A stretch of DNA of 64,000 nt from NCBI RefSeq assembly GCF_964199755.1, contig NC_133900.1, forward strand, positions 72,834,727 through 72,898,726, in the 5' to 3' direction. This stretch comes from Larus michahellis (Eukaryota; Chordata; Aves; Charadriiformes; Laridae). The notes under the pieces are model-generated. The model worked only from the letters and a program-made list of their open reading frames with translations, made no database searches and was not told where the DNA came from. The translations under genes and the position numbers were made by a program. Shown one piece after another: positions 51,796 through 62,829 of this stretch; positions within the stretch are counted from its first letter, which is position 1; each line of letters begins with the position of its first letter.

Positions 51796-52919
51796 TACAG
51801 GAAAAGGAGAGAGGGAATTTTGATACTTTCGTGGTTTGGCTCTCTTTGTTGTTTTTTTTGTTTATTTGAAGCTCTTCCAGCTGTATTGAAAAAACAAAGA
51901 TCTGGATGTGAACAAGGTTATCCCGTATCTCTAATTAAAGGTACCTAAGCTCTTGCTGCTACTACTGAACACAGGAAATATGCTGTGGACAATGGCTCTC
52001 CATCATTAACGTAATTATTAGTCCTCCCCTAAAAAGCTAACGGGAATGCTATGTTAAAAGATGGCATTTAAGAAAGTACAGAGATAACTTTAGAAAGTAT
52101 AGAGCTGTCTTCAGGAAAGTACAGATACAGTACTACCTGCTAAGAACAAAGGAACTAAAGCAACTTTTTTTTTTTTAATATTCCCCCCACCCCTTTAAAT
52201 AGACCTAAAAGAGAGAAAGTCCTGGCTTTGTATTGAGGAATAAAGCAGAAACTAAAGGTAAGCTAGAGATTATGCAAGTGGCAAATCTTCCATATAGTTG
52301 CTGAGTACGACACATCAAATATATGTTACCTAATTTTAAATAAAAGTTACATGCATGCAGTTGCCTTGGGAATAAGACTACACGAACTCAGTCTTTTAGC
52401 CTTATTATAGTCACCTGAAGCAGGAAAAAAATACAAATTTGTAGTCTAATTCTGATTGGACTTGTATGTAATCTTAGTTCTGACAGCAAGAACTTTAAAT
52501 GAACTCAGTAGTATTGTTACTGTTCGAGCAGTAAATGAAGTATTATTTTTTTGACACAAAATGACCTGATTCTATGTAGTAACACTTTTTTTCCTCCCTC
52601 TCCTTTGAAACATACTTTAAAATTTTACTGAGAAAAAGCAGAATAAAATGCTAAAGTAGATGTGCCAGGCTAAGTTAGAATTTACTCATTTACCAAAGAA
52701 TCCATAATTTAAGACTTACTGACCTTGAAAGTGCTTGCTTTGCTATTTAGATTTTAACAGTGGACCGCAGGGTAACGGGTAAAGCTTGATGTAACTTACA
52801 GGGTTGGCTTATTTTTAGTAGTTGGCAAGTTTGGAAGGTACCGTCATTGAAAAATGGGTATTTCAGAAAAAAGTAACTGGAAGCATCTTAAGGACTGAAA
52901 TTATAGAAACTGTAGTTGT

Positions 52920-52937
52920 AAAAAAAAAAAAAAAAAA
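52920..52937. repeat. poly-A run
   Basis: Eighteen A followed by G; no adjacent recognisable retroelement. Confidence 0.85.
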
Positions 52938-53737
52938 GTAATGAACATTCTACATCCAGTAGAATTCGTAACTTAAAAAATAACAACAGAAGCTGACTGG
53001 GGAGCAACTGAGGACTACTGATGAAAAGAGGCAGAACCCTTCCTAGCCCCATTCAGACAAGCCCGGCTGCCACTGTACCAGTATTTAAACTGGCCTGTGT
53101 TTCACAGAAGTTCCAATGGTTATGGAGGGAGGAGACACTCATTCTGTGGTCTCACACGTCTTGAGAGACTGCAAAAAGGGTTTTTAGTTGTTGAGTTTGG
53201 CAAAAGAGGCAGAAGACTCAGGTGCTCTGGAATAAAAAACAAAAATAAGGAGTTGGAGGGAAGAAAAGCTTTTAGAAGTAGAGGGACGTAAAAGCTATCA
53301 ATTTCCACTCATGCTTGAACCTAAATGCTATGGTTTCCTCAACAGAATTCCCAATTTTGCCACAAGCTGGATTATGATTGTTAAGATAAAAACATGCTTA
53401 AATTCCTTTAATAGTAACGTAAATTCAAGATTATTTCTTGTAATGAAGTGTTTATTTTATGAAGCAAAGTCTTCACTTAGCTGTAAGGATTAGGAAGGGC
53501 AAGCCGAACAGTGCATTTTGTGGGTCATGCGTGTAACAGCCCTCTCCTGAAGCAGTGTCTTTTAAGCTTTTTCTCCCCAGTGTTACATTATGCTTCAAAA
53601 AGGCAAGTGCAAAACTTGAGTCTTAAACCTGAAAGCCTGTTTTAAACCTGTGCTTGTTCAACCTACTGTTAAAAACTGAACCAACGCTAGGCCTGTCTTC
53701 CTGTGCTGCTTGAGACAGGCTCTTCTGTGATTTCCCA

Positions 53738-54215
53738 GAATCAGAACAGTCCAGGCTGGAAGGGACTTTGAAAGACCATCTGGTCCAACCCTTTATGGGA
53801 AAGGTGAGCCTAGATAAGATCATCTAGCATCTTGAAAGCCTCCAGCAGTGGGGATGCTACTACATTCCTGAATGATTGTTCTTGTTATGAAAAAATTATT
53901 TCCAGGGAGAAAATCCTCATACGGCAGGTTCTCCAGCTCTTTAATCATCTTTGCAGCCATCCTTTAGGCCCTCTCCAGTCTGCCCATGTCTTTCTTGAAT
54001 TGTGGGGACTAGAACTGGGCACAGTACTCCAGGTGCAGCCTGACAAGCGGTGGGATGATCATATCTCTATCTATCTCTGTTAGTAATGATGTCCCGGTGG
54101 ATGCTGCCCAGGATCCGGTTTGGCTTTGTGGCTGCACTGTTGACTTGCGTTCAGCTTGCTGTCCACCCTTTCCGCAAGGCAGCTTCCCTGGTGCACAGCC
54201 TGCCCTTTTTGGTTA
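53738..54215 (-). mobile_element. older CR1 fragment, antisense
   Basis: Reverse-oriented CR1 with CCAGGCTGGAAGGGACTTTG near its 3' end, then GAACTGGGCACAGTACTCCA and GGATGCTGCCCAGGATCCGG towards its 5' end. Divergence and indels exceed those of the group A-C copies. It lies between the 3' ends of GUF1 and GNPDA2. Confidence 0.85.
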
Positions 54216-54839
54216 TTCCAGCCCAGGGATTTAGGCCAAATGCCTCTTAGTGCAGCCACTATGCCTATTGGGCCAGTAAAACAAGGCTAATGTGGTTTGT
54301 AATAAAGGCTACCTGTCTATCGTCTGGGGAGGTGAAAAGTTAAGTTGTTAAAGTTACGCTCTGTTACGCTTTTTCCCAGTTAGAATTTTATACAAGGGCG
54401 TACCCCTCCCCCCCCTGCAAAAAGTCTAAATCAATAAATTCTTAACTTCCTCACAAAAGAGGCAGGCAAGGTTTCTCCACAAAACATTGAAGTATTTATA
54501 TTAGAAACAAAACAACTTTGAATTGTAGATTTATATTTTACTTATATTTAAAGTAGGAAATAACATTCCTCGTAACAGCTCAATGATACAATGAGAGGTA
54601 ACTATTGCAAAGTGATTAACAGTTGACTTTTAAATGATCATGTATTGAATTTGCAGACATTATATTCCTGTAAATTAACCTCTTTCCAGGCATTTAATAG
54701 TAACATCAATGGTACAATTAAACAGGTACCTCCAGAAAGGAACACTCAGATTTTTCCTTATGTATAAAGCTCAATTACCAAAAATACAAAAATCCTAAAA
54801 GTAATTCGAAATACATGAGAGGAAAAAGTGCTATGGCAG

Positions 54840-55493
54840 AAGTTTAATATTTTTATCATCTGTGGAGTAAGTTACAACTTTCAAGAATTTGGTGCATTTT
54901 TAGGCACTGCTTTTGTATTTTTATTTGCCTGAATTGTACAGCAGGACTTGAGATGCCCAAAAACTGTTTAAGATAAATTTAAGGCAACCAAGTGCAAAAG
55001 CTCAGTGTACATTAGATAAATGTAAACAGAACATTTCAGAGTAGAAATTGTACAACTATTACAAGTCCATAGTATTGACAAAGGCCAAAACCATTCTGCC
55101 TAGAGACACAAATGCAAAATGTAGTTACGCTGATCAAGCCAAAGAATTACAAATTCCTTGAAATAAAATATCGTTTCCTCTAACACGAGGCAGATGCATT
55201 ACATTGCTGTGCTAGAATAAGTGCCCTGCTTTCCCCCCCTATGTAACATGCAGTCTCCCACAGGTTTGTTCTGTTTGTTACGTACCAGCCAACAACAGAG
55301 CTCCAAATGTTAAAGCAAAATGCACAACACAAACAGATGGAATGTGAATGTACAGATATTGGACCTTTTAAAAAATACAGTACCTAGGATTCCCCATTTT
55401 AAACAGTTTTCAGCATATTGCATAGCAGTGAACTCATCTGCTACCTAAAACTGTTGCTGTTGACCCACATGGAGTTCCTCTTCAAGTCTTCTT
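54840..55493 (-). other. GNPDA2: GNPDA2 3' untranslated region (probable)
   Basis: AT-rich sequence after the TGA. Minus-strand signals AATAAA at 54925..54920 and ATTAAA at 54848..54843 are candidate ends. A longer 3' UTR reaching towards 54.48 kb is possible, as sequence character does not change there. Confidence 0.5.
54920..54925 (-). terminator. GNPDA2 candidate polyadenylation signal AATAAA
   Basis: First canonical AATAAA on the minus strand after the stop codon, about 570 bases downstream. Confidence 0.45.
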
Positions 55494-55552
55494 TCAGTTT
55501 TCTTTCATACTGTACAGTGGGTCCACAAGTTTATTGTGCACATGCATTAAAC
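55494..55552 (-). CDS. GNPDA2: GNPDA2 last coding exon
   Basis: Residues 257-275 ([18 protein letters not shown]) and TGA, separated from the previous exon by a 3.3 kb intron. Acceptor TTTCCCCCCAAG. Too short for an ORF call, but it closes the frame exactly. Confidence 0.93.
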
Positions 55553-58500
55553 CTTGGGGGGAAAGCAACAATGCCAGCTTTACATTAGTTACTTTTTCAA
55601 CATGTCTTTCTAGCCACATTTTTATCTGGAGTTTGCCTCAAAAGTATACATTTTAAATAGTTAACCGAAGAGAATAACAATGGCTATTTAAAATACTTTA
55701 AAATCAGAAGTTAAAGACAGCATAGGTACTCCTGTATCACTTGAATACTATTGACACCTTCAGTGTAAAGTGAGCTTTACACTGAGACAGCTCTCTGATA
55801 ACAGACCTATCAAAAAATAGATCTGGAATGCTTCCAAATTAATTGAATACATGAGATCCACCCATCCTTCCTTTGTATTAAAAGCTGCATAACAGCAACA
55901 TAAAACTTCCTCCTACCACGAACCGTCATAAAAATCAGATGGTGCTTTTACAGCTTGAATTGCGATGTTCTAGCACTGTGGTATTACTGTCTTTGTAATT
56001 AATAGTGTGCTTGTGGTCCCAGACAGGCAAAACCAGACTAAATGTATCCAGACTGTTAATGCAGATTCAGAACTTCAGTAGTTCAACTATTCTCTATTCT
56101 AGCTGGGCTTTTTCTGGTCGTATTCAAGTCACCCATAGCTGTGATTAGGGGAGTATTTTTTTTTCCCCCCAATTCAGATACTTTAATTTTGAAGAGTGCT
56201 GAAAAGATCAATTTCTTTCTTTTTTTGTTACAAGTAAAAGTGTTACCTACATCTAGGTATATATGACATTCAGTCCCTGGTATGTTTTTAACCTCATTTC
56301 GCCGTAAGGACTAATAACAGCAATTGATCAGTGTTCACAATTTGCAAAGTAAAAGTCCATTTTAGCACCAAACTAAAGATTAACTTCTAAAATTAAAAAT
56401 TTGAGTAATATGCAATGTTAAAAGTAGAGAATTTTTCTTAAAAACCATTAAAGAAGTCTGACAGGAGTGCACATTTTAGCGATTATCTATGGCAAAGACT
56501 ATCCAAATACCTTTGCTACATGATGCATCTGGTGGCAAACTTAGTGTCACTGCAGCAACATTAAATTTGAAAAACTATACAATCTGAGGTCATTACTGTA
56601 GATGACCACAACAAAAGGCATTTTATGCAGCACCTAGTTCTATTCAGTGTGTATCTATTTAATATAAAATGCAGGCGTTACTATATCTTTCTCCACTTAG
56701 TGACACATTCTGCCAACCTTAGAAGGCAATGTAACAAAAGAAGAGAGTTTCTTAGATTTCATGAAAGATAACTATTGGGTTGATGTACATGGGAAAGATC
56801 GAGCCAGTAATATTTTTCAGGAGTTTAACAGTAAATGAGAATATATTAAGTATACCTTTGACACAAAAGACATTTGTACTGAAAGAGTAACAGCTGCACA
56901 CACTACTCAAACTAGAACCACGTTTTGAACTTTAAAGCATTCCACTTCCTACCAGTGTTTTTCTCTTCTAAAAAAGGGAAATGAAAGGGAGATAATTACC
57001 CATTTCCTAGAGGCATGAAAAATGCTTACAAAGTATTGCCTCTGCCATATTTAATGAAGGATATTTAAATCCCCTGAAATTGTTTCAGGAAAAAAAACAG
57101 TCAGAAACAAAAGCTTTTTTTAAAGATATGCAGAGTCCTTACTTGATAGATGCCAAACCCATTATTTCAAAGGAAAGTTTCACTGTATTCAGATTTCTGC
57201 ATACAGTTTTAAGAAAAGCATGCACAACTACGGAAAAACTATCCTGAAATTAACTTATCTGCAGACTAATTAGTAAATTCAAAATTCATTTTCTGCTTCA
57301 TTCTGCAGAAGAGTTACCTTTCCCTTTTCCAATGAGAACATTTAAGTACACTTGATAATTTTAGCCTTTAATAGGTTTTCAGAAAGCTAGAAAAAAGTGA
57401 AGGGGAATAAGAGTTATTCTAGTTACCAGCCAGTGCGGTACCTGATTATCAAAAAGATTTGAGATGTTTCACATAGTACCTTGAGATATTTTAAATGGTG
57501 AAAAAAAAAGTCACAGTAAATAGCTGCCATAATTAGCAATCATTAAGAACTACCTAGCTTCTTAAGAAGTCTAACCTGAAGATCAAGATTCAGAAATAAT
57601 TCCAAATTTGACCCACATTGATTTCTCCTCCATCTTAAAAGGGGAAAATCTCACTGATTTGAGAATAGATAAAATTAAGCAAGTTTAAAGTAAACAACTT
57701 TTTACGAATTCTATTGCTCTGTATTACAGGGTAATTAAATACAGTGTGACACAATAGCACACATTCGTATACTTTAGCCCTTGATTTTTAAAAGCAATGT
57801 TCAGTGTCATTCACACCTTGTAATTCTACATTAGGTTTGTATCTTTTCCAAGCAAAGCTTTTGTTTATATGAAATACAGGAAAATGTTTAAAATTCATCC
57901 AAGCAGTTAAAGAAGTTTGTCATTGTAAACAATAATAAGTACTATCTAGTAGCTTGATACACAATACATAGCAAAGAACAACATACTGAAAAAATCCAAA
58001 ATTAACAAGTTGGCCACAAACGGTATCAGGATAAAAATCACGTTAATGCCAGAATTGCAGTCTAATGCATATATGGACACTGGTGAAATAATGCTTTAAA
58101 AAATAATTTCATAAATTACAATCTTGATCTCAGCTGCCTCAACTACTACAAGTATCCATGCTAGTGAGAAAGATTTACACAATTGCATTTGCTGTGCTAA
58201 TATAGTTAGGAGAAAACTACTTTTCTCAGCTTCTACAGTCTCAGTGAAACAGAATTCACATCTAGGAACTCTCAATGACTATCAAAAATCCCAACTTCAA
58301 TCTTGCCTCAGTATACCTACGACAAATACAAAGAGCACAGCCGAAGCCTGCAATGCATTAAAAGTCAGTATATATTGTTATGCTAATCGCACTGTATGAA
58401 AAAGGTCCTCAGGTGGCTTCAAAGTCTGTACCACACAATTCAAGTTTACTAGACAGCACATTATAGCACAGAGCAAAAGAAGCATGAAAATATATCAGAA

Positions 58501-60864
58501 TTAATAAATGTACCAAGTTTTCTTTAAGAGAAACTTTCCAGTATATTTAAGACCAATATTCTGGAACACCAGACTGCTGCTGTTTTACTTACAGCTGAAG
58601 ATTACTAAACTATCATTTCAAATTGGAAGCAAAGGAAGTATTTTTCCAAAGTAGATTTGCCAGGAATTTAAGGAACACAAGTTACGCCTCCTAGCACTTT
58701 TCCATTCAGAAGCAGTAAGTTAACATTTAGTATTTTGAATACATAACATATACATTAGCTACTGTAATGTGTTGGAAGGCTCAGACTAAATATAGCTTAC
58801 TTTTTTTATTTAAATACCTGTAACCTCTGATTCAGTGCTCACCTTTAAAGTACTTCACAGTTTTAACTCTTAGTTCTAAAGTAGCATCTTCATCACATAC
58901 AAAGATAGTACGAGGGTGTTGCTGGAAAGCAGAAACTGTCCACATATGATTGACTCCTTCTTCAATTGCTTTGTACAGTGCAAAAGCCTTATGTGCACCT
59001 GTTATAAGAATCATCACCTGCAAAACAAAGGTGTCTTTACTTTCGATCCCAATATCAATACCGACTAGTCTTGAAAACAGACACATGCAACTAGAACTAA
59101 ATGAGTTCTTACTTCTCTAGCATCCATCACTGTACCCACACCAACTGTTAGCGCCATAGTTGGTACTTTAGATAAGTCTCCATCAAAGTATTTAGCATTT
59201 GCCAAAATGGTGTCCATTGCTAAAGTCTTTAATCTTGTTCTTGAAGACAAACTGGATCCGGGTTCATTGAATGCAATGTGGCCATCTGGACCAATGCCTT
59301 TTCAAAGTTAAAAGAAGTAAATCATTCCAGACCTGCGAGTCAACAAATATCCTCAAACATCGTAAATGAATAAAAAAGTTTTAGGACTCATTTTTTCCTT
59401 TTGGTTTCCCATTTTAAATAAAAAGCATTCAAAACTTACTTGAAATTAAGTTATTAGAAACTTGGACACCAACCATTCTGTTTTGAGATTCATATGGATT
59501 CTTTGTTAGTCACAGAACTTTCTTACACCATAATTGAAAAAAGTGGTTTTAGCTAAGTTATGAAAACAGCGATTAAAGAGTTGGTGTATTTGTTTGAAAC
59601 ATAACTAACCATAGAGCATTTCCTCATACCTCCAACAAACAGATCAATCCCCCCTGCTTCTTCAATTTTCTTTTCAAATGCATCACATTCCGCCTGTAAG
59701 TCTGGAGCATTCCCATCAAGGATATGTGCATTATTTGGATCTATGTCAATATGTTTAAAGAAGTTATTCCACATATAGGAATGATAGCTCTCTGGATGAT
59801 TTCTGGGAAGTCCTGAAATTTTGAAATTTAGAGTGAAATCAACCCATTAGAAGATTTAGCCAAACAGCCTTAATTCTAGTCTATTTGTAAACCAATGTAG
59901 GGCATGCAAGACAAACCTAAGTCAGTCAGATAAAGCAGCATTTGAAATTATATTGAGAAGAAAGGTTTCCCTTTGGCATGCACAAGGTAATCTATTTACA
60001 TTCCCTTCGCATATGTCTTATCACAAAGAATGTAAAGTCTTGAAAAGAAATGCAGTCACAATACTATGTGACAACATACTTTCAACAGATGTACTGTAAA
60101 GTAATTTACAAGCACTAAATTTAACCCAGAATCCACCTGGACTAGTTTATTATTTGCATTTTTGTGGATAAAGAATAGAGAAAAATGCAGATGACCCCAT
60201 GTACGCAAGTCTAACTTAGAAGCACAAAGATCTAGATTGACTCTGTGCTTTGTCAAAGTATTTAACAGTTTTAGTAACAGAAGAAAGTTATCAGTATAGC
60301 GTGCTCTCAAATAATCAGCACATCTTACCTACATATTCATCCATGTTGAAAGTCTTTACATATTTGAAAGAGAGATCTCCGTTCTTGTGATATTCTATCA
60401 GCTTTTTGTAGCATCCCAAAGGTGTACTCCCTGTTAAATAAAGTTTTTCTACTGTTTTATCTATCCGCACAACATTTTAAGTGTATTTAAATCTCTTCAG
60501 AGTCAAATTTTGCTACAACGCTTTTCAACGTAAAATAAATCTGTTATTTCTCATTTAGTATTTCTCAGCTTCTCAAACTTTGTCACAACTATTTACATGA
60601 ACCAAATCCATATTTAAAAAGAAATATGTTGGAGTATTACCAAAAATACATTTGTGTTCTTTTAAATACTGTATCTGTTAGCAATGATACAAACATAGTT
60701 CTAGGTTTAGTCATTTACATAGGCTTTGAATAAAACTTGCCTGTTGGTAGACCAAGCGTGAAATATCTTCCTTGACTTGGCTTGAATTGGATAATACGAT
60801 TACAGATGTATTTTGCTGCCCATTCGCTTGCCTGATCATAGTCTTCAAGAATTACTAGCCTCAT
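55494..60864 (-). CDS. GNPDA2: GNPDA2, glucosamine-6-phosphate deaminase 2
   Basis: Complete coding region on the minus strand in six exons: 60864..60741, 60430..60329, 59812..59630, 59297..59113, 59017..58843 and 55552..55494. Joined length is 828 bases, 275 codons plus TGA, phase-consistent. The enzyme converts glucosamine-6-phosphate and water to fructose-6-phosphate and ammonia in the cytosol, feeding amino sugars into glycolysis; it is a hexamer in the NagB family. The catalytic residues, numbered as in E. coli NagB, are all present: Asp72 in FNMDEY, and Asp141, His143 and Glu148 in [16 protein letters not shown] at 39-42 is the phosphate/sugar loop. GNPDA2 is preferred over GNPDA1 by length, by the short C-terminal tail (LYSMKEN) and by position beside GUF1. 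Nothing suggests inactivation. Confidence 0.97.
55553..58842. other. GNPDA2 last intron
   Basis: 3.3 kb of AT-rich unique sequence. The 91-codon frame at 58124-58399 has no known relative. No repeat family recognised. Confidence 0.65.
58843..59017 (-). CDS. GNPDA2: GNPDA2 coding exon 5
   Basis: Residues 199-256 plus one base of 257: [20 protein letters not shown] and the lid region [13 protein letters not shown]. Acceptor TTGTTTTGCAG, donor GTGAGC. Confidence 0.96.
59113..59297 (-). CDS. GNPDA2: GNPDA2 coding exon 4
   Basis: Residues 137-198, with the active-site segment [15 protein letters not shown] at its start and [12 protein letters not shown] at its end. Acceptor AACTTTGAAAAG is poor in pyrimidines near the AG. 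Donor GTAAGA. Confidence 0.95.
59630..59812 (-). CDS. GNPDA2: GNPDA2 coding exon 3
   Basis: Residues 76-136 plus one base of 137: [20 protein letters not shown] to AGGIDLFVG. Acceptor AAATTTCAG, donor GTATGA. Confidence 0.96.
60329..60430 (-). CDS. GNPDA2: GNPDA2 coding exon 2
   Basis: Residues 42-75 plus one base of 76: [20 protein letters not shown] and catalytic Asp72 in FNMDEYV. Acceptor TTTAACAG, donor GTAAGA. Confidence 0.95.
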
Positions 60865-60904
60865 TATGGCCGTGAGGAACTTGTGTGATAAAACAAACTT
60901 AAAC
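60741..60904 (-). CDS. GNPDA2: GNPDA2 first coding exon (with 40 bases of 5' UTR)
   Basis: Acceptor TTTTCTCCAG ends at 60905; the ATG is at 60864..60862 ([20 protein letters not shown]). Residues 1-41 plus one base of 42. The exon ends ACAG and is followed by GCAAGT, a GC donor. No upstream in-frame ATG within the exon. Confidence 0.93.
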
Positions 60905-61545
60905 CTGGAGAAAATGTCAAAAGTTTTAAAAATAAGCACCATATGAATAATTGTAAAACTCTTAAGATTTCAGAAGAGGTAAAAAATGACCTTTTATACC
61001 GATGACCTAAATAAAGGATATTTCACTTGCGTAAGCAAATTGCACTCTTGCAGTTCTTGTTCAAGGTAGACTGTTGGACAACCAAAAGAAAAGCTACAGG
61101 ATCCAAGTGACAGATTACAGTCAAAATATTTATTAAAATTCACAGACTAATTTAAAGTAACTTGTAGGAAAACACTAAAACAAGATGAGAACAAGCCGTT
61201 TTGAACTTCGATTTTTTAATCGTTACTGTTAGAAAAGAGGACATACTCTGCTTGAAATAAAAGCAAACAAGTAAGTAAAGAAACACGAACTCCTGTTTCT
61301 TACAACCAGCTGAATACCTAAAATTTCAAAAAGAAGGCCCACAATAACCCCATGCTTCTATATTCAAAATACATAATTGGAAGTAAACAATTAAAACTCC
61401 TTTCACTCTCATTCTAGCTCCATAACAATGCTTCAGTAAATATATTAATCTGCAAAAAAAACATTAGATATTTGAAATCTTTACAATTCACAGAAAAATT
61501 ACCCATAAGGTCACTTTTTTTTTTTTTTCAACATAACAGAACATA

Positions 61546-61698
61546 ACAGAATCACTGAATGGCAGGATTGGAAGGGACCTCTGGAGATCATCTAGTCCAA
61601 CATCTAGTCTGGCAGGGGGGCCAGAGCAGGGTCACTTAGAGCAGGCTGCATAGGAACGCGTCCAGGCGGGTTTTGAATGTCTCCGGAGATGGAGACTT
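61546..61698 (-). mobile_element. short CR1 3' end (group B) in GNPDA2 intron
   Basis: Starts AACAGAATCACTGAATGG and runs through GGAAGGGACCTCTGGAGATC to AATGTCTCCGGAGATGGAGA, about 150 bases. A small duplication (CATCTAGTC repeated) sits at 61598-61613. Same orientation as GNPDA2. Confidence 0.9.
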
Positions 61699-62116
61699 TA
61701 AAAAGAAGTCAGTCATTTTTTATAGGCTCTGATTGTGAGTACAACTATACCAACTATTAAAATGACTATCTAGAAAACAAGCTTGGCTGCTAGAAGTACA
61801 AGTGCATCTCTTGCATTAAGCAAAACTCATTTTTCCACGAGTTTCTGCTTAACAGAGTCTCGTAATTATCGGGCTCTTTGGCCAGTTCGCAATGTATTAC
61901 TTTTCGCTTCCCAGGTCTAAGTGTGCTTGGCGTTAGTCAGAAAACAACATCGCTGTCAGAAAGCCTAAGGCCAACAAAGTGCCAAACCACCCCCTAGCTC
62001 TTAGCTGACCCAAAATAAGGCCCACTGTAGAAGAAATATGAATTAAGTTACAGCAGTACTCAACAGGGTAACATCTGTTTGTCCCACTAAACAAGGAAGG
62101 AAACGGACACCACCCT

Positions 62117-62329
62117 TTGCTGGCTGCGCTGCCTCCTCTCCCGGGACAGAGAGACAGACTCACCTCTGCAGAGGCAACGCTACTCCACAGCCGCCGAAAA
62201 CGCTACCACCTCCTCCAGGAGGGCAGGAAAGCCGGCCACCAGGCCCAGATCCCGCCTCTTTGGGGCAGCCTCACAAAGCTCTACGGATTTTACCCTGACA
62301 ACATGGTGACGCTCTCCAAGAGACAATAA
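62117..62329 (+). other. unidentified coding-like open frame
   Basis: A 71-codon plus-strand frame with strong G/C preference at third positions, especially from 62185 on (RRKRYHLLQEGRKAGHQAQI, then LTKLYGFYPDNMVTLSKRQ). The TAA stop overlaps an AATAAA word at 62325-62330, and a TCTGCAG acceptor-like site lies inside it at about 62164-62170. I do not recognise the protein. It could be a processed gene fragment, an exon of an unknown plus-strand transcript or chance within a CpG-rich promoter flank. On the minus strand the same spot offers a strong donor (AGAG|GTGAGT). Confidence 0.35.
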
Positions 62330-62359
62330 ATTTACGTTGTTAAAGGAAGAGACCTACTA

Positions 62360-62375
62360 CCCGCCCGCCCGCCCG

Positions 62376-62407
<32 letters not shown>

Positions 62408-62415
62408 CCCGCCCC
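62360..62415. repeat. (CCCG)n(CCTG)n tetranucleotide repeat
   Basis: About four CCCG units then about eight CCTG units, ending in CCCGCCCCC. It lies near the 5' end of GNPDA2, just outside the CpG-dense core. Confidence 0.93.
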
Positions 62416-62800
62416 CACCTCCCTCCGACCCCGACGCCCCCCCAGGGCGGCCCCAGGCCCCGCGGCCCTCCACAACCCGCGGCCAGCAGGGCCCAGCCTC
62501 ACCCCACCACGGAACCCGGCCCTGCCCGACCCCGCTCACCCCCAGCAGAGCCCGTAGCGGTGACAAGCAGCGCCGGGGCGGCACCGGAGGGAGGACGGGG
62601 ACAAGGACCGGGACCGAGACCAGCGCCCGCCCCGCCACCGCCAACAGCGCCCGCCGCGCAACCCGGAAACACCTGGCGGCGACCGGAAGTGAGCGCGCGG
62701 TGCCACGCATGCGCGAGGGCGGCCCGGTACGGGCGGGCCGTGGGGGCGGGAAGGAGAGTGCCTCGGGCGGGCCGTGAGGGGAGGCCGGTGCTGGGGTAGG
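62416..62800. promoter_or_regulatory. GNPDA2: CpG-island promoter of GNPDA2
   Basis: Dense CpG and G+C, no TATA box. On the minus strand a probable non-coding first exon runs from about 62680 to 62540 and would end at CTGCTGGGG|GTGAGC. Transcription start and exon limits are inferred. The open frames seen on both strands reflect base composition. Confidence 0.7.
62683..62691 (-). promoter_or_regulatory. ETS/GABP site in GNPDA2 promoter
   Basis: CCGGAAGTG on the plus strand (CACTTCCGG on the minus strand), a consensus ETS-family site at the upstream edge of the proposed first exon, typical of TATA-less promoters. Motif evidence only. Confidence 0.55.
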
Positions 62801-62829
62801 GCTGAGCCGAGGAGGTGCCTGCCCTCAGG

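Larger units (their letters stand above)
50816..53737. other. GUF1-GNPDA2 tail-to-tail intergenic DNA
   Basis: AT-rich sequence between the two converging genes. Contains a decayed CR1 3' end at about 51700-51795 and a poly-A run at 52920-52937. Open frames of 60-100 codons here have no protein-like features. Confidence 0.6.
60905..62539. other. GNPDA2 first intron (proposed)
   Basis: From the GTGAGC donor proposed at 62539 to the CTCCAG acceptor before 60904. Contains a CR1 3' end (61546-61698), the coding-like GC-rich block 62117-62329 and the tetranucleotide repeat. If the donor at 62163 is used instead, the block belongs to exon 1. Confidence 0.5.
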
